The notes: generated by a model not told the origin, from the letters alone. A stretch of 22,366 nt of DNA from Palsa-459 sp035510855 (GCA_035510855.1 DATKGG010000059.1:1-22366), one strand, 5' to 3'; shown: positions 13,536-21,323, counted from the stretch's first letter. Program-made: numbers and translations.

Positions 13536-13892
13536 GTGCCAGACCTGCTTCGACACGACGGTCTCGAGGCATTCGACGAGACCGCGCGGCGCCACGTGGC
13601 GTCCGGCGGCGTGCCGGGCATCGTGGCGCTCGTCGCGAGCGGTGACCAGGTCCACGTCGCGACGGCCGGTGCCCTGTCGATCGGCGGGTCGCCGGTTGCG
13701 CGCGACTCGATGTTCCGGATCGCCTCGGTCAGGTCCCGCGCCGTGATCGCGCGCTCGGCGCGCACCGTGTCGTCGAGTGGTGCGTCCATGGAGCGCAGGA
13801 CCCGACGATCGGCCAGTTCGGGCACCCCGCCACAGGTGCACGTCGACCTCCAGACGGCCGCCTACGGGGCACTGGTAGGCTCACACACCTAG
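13536..13892 (+). pseudogene. Remnant of a serine hydrolase (class C beta-lactamase-like) gene, internally deleted and rearranged
   Basis: An open frame of 118 codons from GTG 13536. Residues 1-65 match the N-terminus of actinobacterial beta-lactamase-related serine hydrolases: an early helix, then GGVPGIVALVASGDQVHV, TAGALSIGG and DSMFRIASV. In intact members the next residues complete the catalytic SxxK, but here the sequence switches to RSR and the Lys is absent. The next 100 bp read as the same family on the opposite strand. The last 21 codons (QVHVDLQTAAYGALVGSHT) fit the family C-terminus. Intact proteins are near 380 residues, so about 270 are missing. The frame stays open by chance of base composition. 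It cannot encode an active hydrolase. The GTG lies just after the VOC stop, as if once in an operon. Confidence 0.7.
13730..13828 (-). pseudogene. Inverted internal fragment of the same serine hydrolase
   Basis: Read on the minus strand from 13825, this segment encodes VPELADRRVLRSMDAPLDDT followed by VRAERAITARDL. In intact serine hydrolases of this family that block comes some 25-30 residues after the FRIAS motif. The piece is therefore in reverse orientation relative to the N-terminal part at 13536-13729 and lies just before the C-terminal codons at 13829. An 8-bp match, CAGTTCGG, occurs at the right junction and again in the second C-terminal copy (16659), which may mark the recombination point. 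Boundaries are approximate. Confidence 0.65.
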
Positions 13893-14037
13893 TACGGATC
13901 ACCAGTGACCACCCAGCCTTTCGTGCACGCACGGAGTGGCGCGGGAATGTCATGGGAGAGGTTGACCCTGTGGTCCGTTGGGAAGAAGATCAGCGTGTGC
14001 CCCTGTTTCGCGCACCCACCAGCAGGATCCTCGCCGC
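13829..14037 (+). repeat. Direct repeat, copy 1 (upstream of GH3)
   Basis: 209 bp that match 16674-16877 in the same orientation, with about seven substitutions and one variable block around 13907-13918 that is 5 bp longer here. The first 64 bp are the C-terminal codons and TAG of the serine hydrolase remnant. The remaining 145 bp are non-coding, or encode at most a short leader frame. The repeat ends 55 bp before the GH3 start. No terminal inverted repeats or transposase are associated. Confidence 0.95.
13962..13990 (+). promoter_or_regulatory. Candidate promoter inside repeat copy 1
   Basis: TTGACC at 13962-13967 is followed after 17 bp by GAAGAT at 13985-13990. The -35 is near consensus and the spacing ideal, but the -10 is weak. 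The identical arrangement is at 16802-16830 in copy 2, so GH3 and GH15 would share it. Confidence 0.35.
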
Positions 14038-14092
14038 AATGCTTGAGGAGTGCGCACACGCTCGGTGTCATCAGCGATGAAGGGGCAGCCCG

Positions 14093-16534
14093 ATGATGGT
14101 GGGACGTGAGTCACGTAGGCCAGCGAGAGTGCGACCGAGCACACTGACGTCAGCGCTCCTGGCCTCGGCTCTCGTGGTCATACCGGTTTTCACGGCGGCC
14201 AGCACGTCGTCGGGGGCCACGGCAAAGACCGTGGACCATCACAGCGCGTGTCCGTCGTTCCTGGTGCGAAACACGTCGCTCAGCCCCCTCCATCAGGCCG
14301 AGGCCGTTCTCGCCCGCATGACCTTGTCCGAGAAGGTGGCGTTCATTGGCTTGGCGCCGAACTATGCAGCGGGGATCCGCAACATGAATCCCGGTGTCCC
14401 TCGCTTGTGCATTCCTCCCCTGATCCTTCGCGACGGTCCGAACGGAATCGGCGAGGGCGCGACAGGGGTCACGGGCTACCCCGCGGAGATCGCGCTCGCG
14501 GCAACCTTCGATCCCACGCTCGCGCGGCAGATGGGCGAGGCGATGGGAAGGGAGGCGAAGGGACAGGGCGACGACGTGCTCCAGGGCCCGAGCATCGACG
14601 TCTCTCCCTTCGCAAACTGGGGTCGGAACTTCGAGTCCTTCGGGGAGAGTCCCGAGGTGGCATCGCAGCTCGGCGCGAGCATCGTCAGAGGCATACAAAG
14701 CACCGGAACGATCGCGATGCCGAAGGACATTGGTCCGTACGTCCAGGAGACCAACCGGTTCAACCTCGCCATCTCGACGAGTTCGCGAGTGCTACAGGAG
14801 GTCTATCTCGCCCCGTTCAAGGGAGCCGTCTCCGCAGGACCAGGATCTCTCATGTGCTCCTACGGTTCGACGAATGGCGTGAACACGTGCAGCGATGCCG
14901 CAGTCCTCTCGGAGGCGCACCAATGGGGATTCACCGGCTTTGTCCGCACGGACTTGGGGGCGGTCACGAATGAGGTCGCCGCCCTCAAAGCCGGCGTCGA
15001 CATGTTCAAGCCGTACGACCCGAGCCAGATCACCCAAGCACTCTCGAACAAGGTGCTCTCGGTCGCCGTCCTCAACGCCGCGATCCTTCGCGTCCTGTCC
15101 ACGATGTTCACGTTCCACGACGTCATCGGACCCACCAAGCCCAGCAGCACGCGCACCGTAACGAGCGCCCGGAACACGGCCGTAGCGCTGTCCGTCGCAG
15201 CGAGGGCACAGGTCCTGCTCACCAACAAGAACCACCTCCTCCCTCTCCCTAACGGCTCCTCGGTGGCGGTCTTCGGCTCGGCCGCCGGACTGTCACCGCT
15301 CGTGTCCGGACGCGGCAGCGCCTACGTCGCTGGAACCGGCGACGTGAGCGACATCGCTGGCGTGCGGGCGGCGCTTCCCTCCAGCACCGTGCTCTACGAC
15401 GCGGCTGCTCCGAACGCACCCAACGTGGCGACCGTCGGGAGTCCGTCGCCGTCAGCGACGCTGCCAGGGTTCCAGCAAGCATCGGTCCAGCTGACCGGGA
15501 ATCCGAGCGGACTCGTGGATTTCTCCCTCACAACCGTCGACGCGGCGCAGCTCGAGATGGACGGTGAGCCCGTCATCCAGGCCTTCGACTCGACTGCGGG
15601 AGGCCCAAGCTCGACCTACGAGAAGGCCGTGCAGCTCTCCGGGGACTCGCAGAGCATCGTCCTCTTCTGGCGACTGGGTCAGACGGTTCCCACGTTGGCG
15701 GCGGCGCCCGTCCAAGACGTGCTGCAACGCGTCGCCACCGAGGCCGCGGCGTCGCACTACGCGATCGTCGTGGTCGGTGACCAGGACAGCGAGGGCATCG
15801 ACAGGACCTCACTCGCTCTCCCGGGTTACCAGGACCAGCTCGTCGCCGCCGTCGCCGCCGCGAACCCCAGAACGCTCGTGATCGTGCACTCGGGCGGCCC
15901 GGTGCTGATGCCGTGGATTCACGACGTCGCAGCGGTCATCGAGGCGTGGTACACGGGACAGGAGGAGGGAACGGCGGTGGGCAGCGTGGTGTCGGGCAAG
16001 ACCTGCCCCTCGGGCAGGCTGCCGATGACATTCCCAACGTCAGACGCGGCGGCAGCGATGCTGCCTCTCGATGGATGGCCGACGTCGCCCGCGTCATTGA
16101 ACCTGGACAGCACCGGTGGACTCCTCATCGGGGCCGCGTACTACCGGACGCATGGCATCACGCCGCTCTTCCCATTCGGCTACGGCCTGTCATGCACGAC
16201 GTTCGCCGTGAGTCGGTTGTCGGTGAGCCGAACGAGCTCCGGCTACGACATGGCGGTCCGAGTCGCAAATTCTGGGTCACGGGCGGGACGAGAAGAGGTC
16301 CAGGCCTACGTGACCTATCCATCGAATACGGGAGAGCCACCGCTCCAGCTGAAGTCCTTTGGCTCGATCTCGGTTCCCGCGCACGCAACGAGGACCGTGA
16401 CACTCGCGCTGCCGCTCTCGGCCCTGTCCGTATGGATGGGCTCGCACATGACGGTGATCCCCGGGGAGTACGACTTCAACGTGGGTACTTCGTCAGCAGA
16501 TCTCCCTCTGTCAGCGAAAGTCTCCGTGCCCTAG
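14093..16534 (+). CDS. Secreted GH3-family glycoside hydrolase (beta-glucosidase-like)
   Basis: An 813-residue exported enzyme. A signal peptide covers about residues 1-44 (Arg-rich start, then SALLASALVVIPVFTAAS). The GH3 TIM-barrel domain has ILRDGPNGIG with Asp114, LMCSYGSTNG, and GFTGFVRTDLGAV carrying nucleophile Asp287. The second domain has DSEGIDRTSLALPGYQ, WYTGQEEG and PSGRLPMTFP, and after LFPFGYGLSCTTF a fibronectin-III-like domain closes the protein. GH3 exo-enzymes release glucose or related sugars from beta-glucans and glycosides. An oddity is that the barrel motif usually reading KHF is KDI (Lys211, Asp212), so one substrate-binding His is replaced. ATG 14093 (or 14096) follows AAGGGG by about 7 bases. 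Codon third positions look less GC-biased than the neighbours. The gene is enclosed by direct repeats. Confidence 0.9.
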   Translation: MMVGRESRRPARVRPSTLTSALLASALVVIPVFTAASTSSGATAKTVDHHSACPSFLVRNTSLSPLHQAEAVLARMTLSEKVAFIGLAPNYAAGIRNMNPGVPRLCIPPLILRDGPNGIGEGATGVTGYPAEIALAATFDPTLARQMGEAMGREAKGQGDDVLQGPSIDVSPFANWGRNFESFGESPEVASQLGASIVRGIQSTGTIAMPKDIGPYVQETNRFNLAISTSSRVLQEVYLAPFKGAVSAGPGSLMCSYGSTNGVNTCSDAAVLSEAHQWGFTGFVRTDLGAVTNEVAALKAGVDMFKPYDPSQITQALSNKVLSVAVLNAAILRVLSTMFTFHDVIGPTKPSSTRTVTSARNTAVALSVAARAQVLLTNKNHLLPLPNGSSVAVFGSAAGLSPLVSGRGSAYVAGTGDVSDIAGVRAALPSSTVLYDAAAPNAPNVATVGSPSPSATLPGFQQASVQLTGNPSGLVDFSLTTVDAAQLEMDGEPVIQAFDSTAGGPSSTYEKAVQLSGDSQSIVLFWRLGQTVPTLAAAPVQDVLQRVATEAAASHYAIVVVGDQDSEGIDRTSLALPGYQDQLVAAVAAANPRTLVIVHSGGPVLMPWIHDVAAVIEAWYTGQEEGTAVGSVVSGKTCPSGRLPMTFPTSDAAAAMLPLDGWPTSPASLNLDSTGGLLIGAAYYRTHGITPLFPFGYGLSCTTFAVSRLSVSRTSSGYDMAVRVANSGSRAGREEVQAYVTYPSNTGEPPLQLKSFGSISVPAHATRTVTLALPLSALSVWMGSHMTVIPGEYDFNVGTSSADLPLSAKVSVP

Positions 16535-16647
16535 GGGAGGTGATCGGCCTTGCGCCGAAGGACGGACCGCCGTCGAACCCGTTTGATGGAAGGGGGCCGG
16601 TGGTCGAGCCGTCTCCTTCCTGCCATGTCATGTGCGACGAGGCCCCT

Positions 16648-16737
16648 ACCCGGCTCTTCAGTTCGGCTGACCTGCCACAGGTGCACAGCGACCTCCAGAC
16701 GGCCGTCTACGGGGCACTGGTAGGCTCAGACACCTAG
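16648..16737 (+). pseudogene. Second copy of the serine hydrolase C-terminal codons
   Basis: The frame reads TRLFSSADLPQVHSDLQTAV then YGALVGSDT and TAG. It resembles the end of the beta-lactamase-like serine hydrolase family, which typically finishes with a TQRLF strand and a final DFxTAxYxAL helix. The last part is the start of repeat copy 2. No upstream portion of the gene precedes it; the preceding 110 bp after the GH3 stop are not recognisable. The fragment extends further upstream than in copy 1. Confidence 0.6.
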
Positions 16738-16877
16738 TACGGATCACCCCACGCAGCCGTTCGTGCACGCACGGAATGGCGCGGGAATGTCATGGGAGAG
16801 GTTGACCCTGTGGTCCGTTGGGAAGAAGATGAGCGTGTGCCCCTGTTTCGCGCACCCACCAGCGGGATCCTCGCCGC
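16674..16877 (+). repeat. Direct repeat, copy 2 (upstream of GH15)
   Basis: 204 bp matching 13829-14037 in the same orientation. The best conserved part, 16761-16877, differs from copy 1 at only three positions. It ends 33 bp before the GH15 GTG start. This copy probably sits in the original position between the serine hydrolase end and GH15, because the longer C-terminal fragment is attached to it. Confidence 0.95.
16802..16830 (+). promoter_or_regulatory. Candidate promoter inside repeat copy 2
   Basis: TTGACC at 16802-16807, 17 bp, then GAAGAT at 16825-16830. It is identical to the element before GH3. It would start a transcript about 75 nt before the GH15-otsA operon. Confidence 0.35.
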
Positions 16878-16910
16878 GCCTCGTCCTGTCGACGCGGGGC
16901 ATCCTGTGAG

Positions 16911-19013
16911 GTGCCCGAACGGCCGCCGGAGTCTGACGAGCCACGCGAGCCTGCGTTCCACGGTCGCGTCACGTCCACACTGGGGCGACCACTGATGCGC
17001 GACATTCCTCGTCGCACGTGGACCCCAGCGACGACCTGGGGGCCACCCGACGCCGACGATCTCGAGGCCATCTTCCCGCAGATCGCCGACTACGCGTTCC
17101 TCTCGGACTGCGAGAACAGCTGCCTCGTCGCCCCCACCGGGGCGATCGAGTGGCTCTGCATCCCGCGGCCCCACGACCCGAGCGTGTTCGGCACGATCCT
17201 CGATCGGGCAGCCGGCTCCTTCCGCTTTGCGCCCGCGGACAACGCGGTCCCCGCGCATCGCCAGTACGTGCCGGGCACGATGGTGCTCGCCACGACGTGG
17301 CAGACGAGGAGCGGCTGGCTGAGCGTCACCGACTTCCTGGCGATCGGGCCGTGGTACCGCGACGGCTTGAGGTCAGAGCGGCACCGGCGGACCCCGAGCG
17401 ACGCCGACGCCCGGCACGTGCTGATCCGCCAGGCGACCTGCCTGCACGGCAGCGTCGATCTCACCCTTTCCTGCGAGCCCTCGTTCGACTACGGGAGGAG
17501 CGACGCACGCTGGGCGTACGTGGGCGATGCCTACGACCACGTGGCCACGACGAACGAGGGTCCGCTCACGCTGCACCTGTCCGGTGGCCTGCGCATGGGC
17601 ATCGAGGGACGCGCCGTGCGCGCCCGACACCAGCTCTCCGAGGGCGAGTCGACCTTCGTGGCGTTGAGCTGGTCGGACTCGCCCCGCCCGACCTCGGTCG
17701 CAGAGGTGGACGCCTGGCGCGCGGAGACCAACCGGTTCTGGCGGGGCTGGATCGACCGCGGCCGGTTCCCGGACCACCCGTGGCGCGAGCACGTGCAGCG
17801 CAGCGCCCTGACGCTCAAGGGGCTCACCTACGCGCCGACCGGGGCATTGCTCGCCGCGCCGACGACGTCGCTGCCCGAGCACCCCGGCGGGACGAGGAAC
17901 TGGGACTACCGCTACACGTGGGTTCGCGACTCGTCGTTCGCACTCTGGGCGCTGCACGCGCTGGGCTTCGACACCGAGGCCGACGACTTCCTCGCGTTCT
18001 TGGGCGACGTCCTCGAGCCGCTCGTCAACGGGAGTGGTCCGGCGTCGAGCCGCGAGCGGCTCCAGGTCCTCTATCCCGTCGACGGGGCCGCGCTGCCCGA
18101 CGAGCGCGAGCTCGAGCACCTCTCGGGCTACGCAGGGAGCCGCCCGGTGCGCGTCGGCAACGCCGCGTCGAGCCAGAACCAGTTCGACATCCTCGGGGCC
18201 ATCGTCGACTGTGTGTACCAGCACACCAAGTCACGGGACTCGCTCAGCGAGCGCGCGTGGCGGATCGTCGTCCAGGCGGTCGAGGCAGCGCTCTCGTGTT
18301 GGGAGCAGCCCGACCAGGGCATCTGGGAGAGCCGCGGCGTGCCGATGCACTTCACCTACTCGAAGGTCATGTGCTGGGTGGCGGCGGACCGTGGCGCGCG
18401 GCTCGCCGCGCTGCGCGGCGAGCGCAAGCGAGCCGACCGCTGGTGGAACGCCGCGCTCGACATCCACGCCGACGTCTGTGCGCACGCGGTGCGAGAGGAC
18501 GGCTGCTTCACGCAGAGCTACGGCGCCGACGAGCTCGACGCCTCCTTGCTCGACCTCCCGCTCGTGCGCTTCTTGCCGTCCGACGACCCGAGGATCCGAG
18601 CCACCGTCCTCAAGATCGCCGACGAGCTCGGCGACGGCGCATTCGTCTACCGCTACCGCACCGCGTCGGGCGTCGACGGCATCAACTTGGAACCCGAGGG
18701 GAGCTTCACGGCGTGCTCGTTCTGGCTGGTGTCGGCCCTCGTCGAGATCGGCGAGCTCGAGCGGGCGCGGTCGAACTGCGAGAAGCTCATCGGCTCGGCG
18801 AGCACCCTCGGGCTCTACGGCGAGGAGATCGACCCGTCGACGGCGCGGCACCTCGGGAACTTCCCCCAGGCGCTCACCCACCTCTCGCTCATCAACGCGG
18901 TGCTGCACGTGATCGAGGCCGACCAGCAGGCAGCCGCGACGACGGTGGGACACGCGGGCTCGCCCACCTGGTGGAACGCGGCGGGCACGGACGACCGCCC
19001 GAACACGACGTGA
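16911..19013 (+). CDS. GH15-family glucoamylase/trehalase-like enzyme
   Basis: A 700-residue cytoplasmic protein without a signal peptide. The N-terminal beta-sandwich domain starts IADYAFLSDCENSCLVAPTG and contains WLCIPRPHDPSVF, as in actinobacterial GH15 proteins including the mycobacterial trehalase. The (alpha/alpha)6 catalytic domain has NWDYRYTWVRDSSF from residue 330. The two catalytic glutamates are visible: Glu473 in QGIWESRG (acid) and Glu596 in PEGSFTACSFWLV (base). Such enzymes release glucose by inversion from trehalose or alpha-glucans. The start is uncertain: GTG 16911 is used, but ATG 16995 is also in frame and has GGGG upstream; neither affects the domains. otsA follows after 13 nt, which makes an operon and favours a trehalose-linked role. 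Confidence 0.9.
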   Translation: MPERPPESDEPREPAFHGRVTSTLGRPLMRDIPRRTWTPATTWGPPDADDLEAIFPQIADYAFLSDCENSCLVAPTGAIEWLCIPRPHDPSVFGTILDRAAGSFRFAPADNAVPAHRQYVPGTMVLATTWQTRSGWLSVTDFLAIGPWYRDGLRSERHRRTPSDADARHVLIRQATCLHGSVDLTLSCEPSFDYGRSDARWAYVGDAYDHVATTNEGPLTLHLSGGLRMGIEGRAVRARHQLSEGESTFVALSWSDSPRPTSVAEVDAWRAETNRFWRGWIDRGRFPDHPWREHVQRSALTLKGLTYAPTGALLAAPTTSLPEHPGGTRNWDYRYTWVRDSSFALWALHALGFDTEADDFLAFLGDVLEPLVNGSGPASSRERLQVLYPVDGAALPDERELEHLSGYAGSRPVRVGNAASSQNQFDILGAIVDCVYQHTKSRDSLSERAWRIVVQAVEAALSCWEQPDQGIWESRGVPMHFTYSKVMCWVAADRGARLAALRGERKRADRWWNAALDIHADVCAHAVREDGCFTQSYGADELDASLLDLPLVRFLPSDDPRIRATVLKIADELGDGAFVYRYRTASGVDGINLEPEGSFTACSFWLVSALVEIGELERARSNCEKLIGSASTLGLYGEEIDPSTARHLGNFPQALTHLSLINAVLHVIEADQQAAATTVGHAGSPTWWNAAGTDDRPNTT

Positions 19014-19026
19014 GGACCGCCGGGCG

Positions 19027-20592
19027 GTGAGCGCGGGCAAGCGGCGAACTGCATCGCCATTGGACGCCGGACCGGCGACGTCGGACTTCGTGATGGTGGC
19101 GAACCGGCTGCCCGTGCATCCCGCCGAGCCGCCGAGCCGCGCGTGGGAGCCGAGCCCGGGGGGCCTCGTGCCCGCCTTGAGCGGCGTGCTGACCGGGCGA
19201 GACGGCGTCTGGGTCGGCTGGACCGGCGAGATCGGGCCCCGTGACGCCCCGGGCGCGCACGAGGGGATCCGGCTTCGCTCGGTGCACCTCTCCCAGCGCG
19301 ACTACGAGGAGTTCTACCTCGGCTTTTCGAACGCGACTTTGTGGCCGCTCTACCACGACGCGGTGCGCACGCCCACGTTCCATCGTGACTGGTTCCACGC
19401 CTACCGCGACGTGAACCGGCGCTTTGCCGAGTCCGCCGCCCAGGTCGCGTCGTTCGGGGGAACGGTCTGGGTGCATGACTACCAGCTGCAGATGGTCCCG
19501 AAGATGCTGCGTGAGCTGCGGCCCGACCTCACGATCGGCTTTTTCCTGCACATCCCGTTCCCTCCCCGCGAGCTCTTCTTGCAGCTGCCGTGGCGACACG
19601 CGATCCTCGACGGACTCTTGGGAGCTGACCTCGTCGGGTTCCAGCTGCCAGGTGCGGCCGCCAACTTCTCGCGGCTCGCGCGTCGGCTCTCGGGCGCCAA
19701 GGGAACGACGTCGAGCATCGAGTACGACGACCGGACGATCCACGTCGGCGCGTTCCCCATCTCGATCGACTCCCCTCACTTTGTCGAGCGGGCCTCGGAT
19801 CCCGAGGTCCTCGCACGCTCCCGCCAGATTCGTGCTGACCTCGGTGACCCTGAGCTCGTGCTGCTCGGCGTCGACCGCCTCGACTACACGAAGGGCATCG
19901 ACCATCGCATCCGGGCGGTGGCCGAGCTCTTCGCCGACGGGACGCTGCACCCCTCCAAGCACGTCATGGTCCAAGTCGCGGTCCCGAGCCGCGAGGAGGA
20001 CGACCACTACGTGAGCGAGCGTCGGCACCTCGAGCAGGTCGTGAGCGAGGTCAACGGCGATCACGCCCTCGTCGGCCAGCCGGCGGTCCACTATCTGCAC
20101 CAGTCCCTGCTGATGGACGAGCTGGTGGCCATGTACCTCGCCGCGGATGTCATGCTCGTGACGCCCTTCCGCGACGGGATGAACCTCATCGCCAAGGAGT
20201 ACGTCGCGTGTCGCACGGATCTGTCGGGGGCGCTCGTGCTCAGCGAGTTCGCGGGGGCGGCAGCCGAGCTGAAGGGCGCGTTCTTCGTCAATCCCCATGA
20301 CCTCGAGGGCATGAAGGAGGCCATCGTGCGCGCGATGACGGTGTCACCGCGAGAGGGACGGGCTCGCATGCTGCGCATGCGACGAACCGTGCTCCGTCAC
20401 GACGTCCATGCCTGGGCGTCGTCGTTCCTCGGCGCGCTCTCTCGATCGACGGGCCGACCCCGGGCGATCCAAGCAGCGACCTCGGTGCAGCAGTCGGCGG
20501 GGCGCGACGAGGAGCGGCTGACGCCGATCGCTCAGAGCTCGTCGATGAGGTCGGCGATCGACGCGACGACGCGACCAGGTCGGAACGGGTAG
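19027..20592 (+). CDS. otsA: Trehalose-6-phosphate synthase (GT20)
   Basis: A 521-residue glycosyltransferase that joins glucose from a nucleotide sugar (UDP-glucose in the classic enzyme) to glucose-6-phosphate. GT20 landmarks are VANRLPV, PGGLVPAL, WVGWTGE, HDYQLQMVPKML from residue 150, FFLHIPFPP, GVDRLDYTKGI at 281-291, and FRDGMNLIAKEYVACR from 381. The GTG start lies 13 nt after the GH15 stop, with GAGGA overlapping that stop, so the two are cotranscribed. The conserved domain ends near residue 475; the last 45 residues are a low-complexity tail, of which the final 20 codons overlap the 3' end of the convergent HAD gene. No trehalose-6-phosphate phosphatase (otsB) is in the window. Confidence 0.95.
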   Translation: MSAGKRRTASPLDAGPATSDFVMVANRLPVHPAEPPSRAWEPSPGGLVPALSGVLTGRDGVWVGWTGEIGPRDAPGAHEGIRLRSVHLSQRDYEEFYLGFSNATLWPLYHDAVRTPTFHRDWFHAYRDVNRRFAESAAQVASFGGTVWVHDYQLQMVPKMLRELRPDLTIGFFLHIPFPPRELFLQLPWRHAILDGLLGADLVGFQLPGAAANFSRLARRLSGAKGTTSSIEYDDRTIHVGAFPISIDSPHFVERASDPEVLARSRQIRADLGDPELVLLGVDRLDYTKGIDHRIRAVAELFADGTLHPSKHVMVQVAVPSREEDDHYVSERRHLEQVVSEVNGDHALVGQPAVHYLHQSLLMDELVAMYLAADVMLVTPFRDGMNLIAKEYVACRTDLSGALVLSEFAGAAAELKGAFFVNPHDLEGMKEAIVRAMTVSPREGRARMLRMRRTVLRHDVHAWASSFLGALSRSTGRPRAIQAATSVQQSAGRDEERLTPIAQSSSMRSAIDATTRPGRNG

Positions 20593-21311
20593 CGCTCGAC
20601 TTCGTCTGCGGTGGTCACGCCCGAGAGCACGAGGATCGTGTCGAGCCCGGCCTCGATCCCAGCCACGATGTCGGTCTCCATGCGGTCCCCGACGATCACT
20701 GTCGATGACGGCCTCGCGTTGAGTGTGTTGAGCCCCTCGGTGATCATGAGCGGGTTCGGCTTGCCGACGTAGAACGCCGTCGCGCCCGTCGCGCGCTCGA
20801 CCAGGGCAGCCACCGCGCCGCAGGCGGGCAGCGGGCCCTCGAGGGACGGTCCGGTCGGTTCGGGGTTCGTGGCCAGCAGGTGGGCGCCGGCGTCGACATG
20901 GCGGATCGCCGTCGTGATCGCGTCAAAGGAGTACTCCTGGGTCTCGCCCAGGATGACGTAGTCCGGGCCCGCGGCGTTCGTGTCGTAGCCGACGTCGTTG
21001 AGCGCGGCGAAGAGGCTGGGCTCCCCGATGCAGAACGCCGAGCCCCCAGGCCGCTGCTCGCTCACGAACTGGGCGGCCGCGAGTGCGGACGTCCACAGCT
21101 CGGACTCTTTGACCTCGAGCCCCACGCCCGCGAGCCGGTCGCGCAGCTCGAGCGGGGTGAACATCGAGTTGTTGGTGAGGATGAGGAACGGTCGCCCGGA
21201 CTCGCGAAGCCGCTCGAGGAACTGCGCGGCGCCGTCGATGGCGAGCCCGTCTCGGATCAGGACGCCGTCGAGATCGCAGAGCCAGCAGTCCGCGGGCGTC
21301 ACGCGTGTCAT
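20532..21311 (-). CDS. HAD-IIA family hydrolase (NagD-like phosphatase)
   Basis: A complete 259-residue HAD phosphatase. Motif I is DLDGV with Asp13 and Asp15, motif II TNNS at 46-49, motif III Lys184 in VGKPNP, and motif IV GDRMETD at 208-214. The C2A cap lies between motifs II and III. Family enzymes act on small phosphate esters; the substrate is not identifiable. Its position against otsA invites the idea of a trehalose-6-phosphate phosphatase, but OtsB belongs to a different HAD subgroup (C2B cap), so I do not call it that. ATG 21311 has no ribosome binding site but a TACGGT box six bases upstream. Its 3' end overlaps the otsA 3' end by 61 bp. Confidence 0.9.
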   Translation of the reverse strand: MTRVTPADCWLCDLDGVLIRDGLAIDGAAQFLERLRESGRPFLILTNNSMFTPLELRDRLAGVGLEVKESELWTSALAAAQFVSEQRPGGSAFCIGEPSLFAALNDVGYDTNAAGPDYVILGETQEYSFDAITTAIRHVDAGAHLLATNPEPTGPSLEGPLPACGAVAALVERATGATAFYVGKPNPLMITEGLNTLNARPSSTVIVGDRMETDIVAGIEAGLDTILVLSGVTTADEVERYPFRPGRVVASIADLIDEL

Positions 21312-21317
21312 GGGGTA

Positions 21318-21323
21318 ACCGTA
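21318..21323 (-). promoter_or_regulatory. Candidate -10 box for leaderless HAD gene
   Basis: Minus-strand TACGGT is followed by six bases and the ATG at 21311, the same arrangement as the paralogue at the left end of the window. Confidence 0.5.

Noticed and set aside
12626..13825. A 399-codon minus-strand frame through the VOC gene
   Set aside because: Only its first 35 residues (inverted serine hydrolase fragment) are protein-like. The rest is antisense to the well-supported VOC gene.
13829..16877. Composite transposon or insertion sequence as the explanation for the GH3 flanking repeats
   Set aside because: The repeats have no inverted ends and no transposase frame, and they begin inside coding sequence of a neighbouring gene.
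16909..16925. Match between GGTGCCCGAACGGCCG at the GH15 start and the inverted hydrolase fragment (GGTGCCCGAACTGGCCG)
   Set aside because: The similarity stops after about 16 bases with one gap; it could be microhomology, but chance is sufficient in GC-rich DNA.
17018..19030. A 670-codon open frame overlapping GH15 in another phase
   Set aside because: The product is Arg/Ala/Gly/Pro-rich with no motif; GH15 in its own frame shows both catalytic glutamates.
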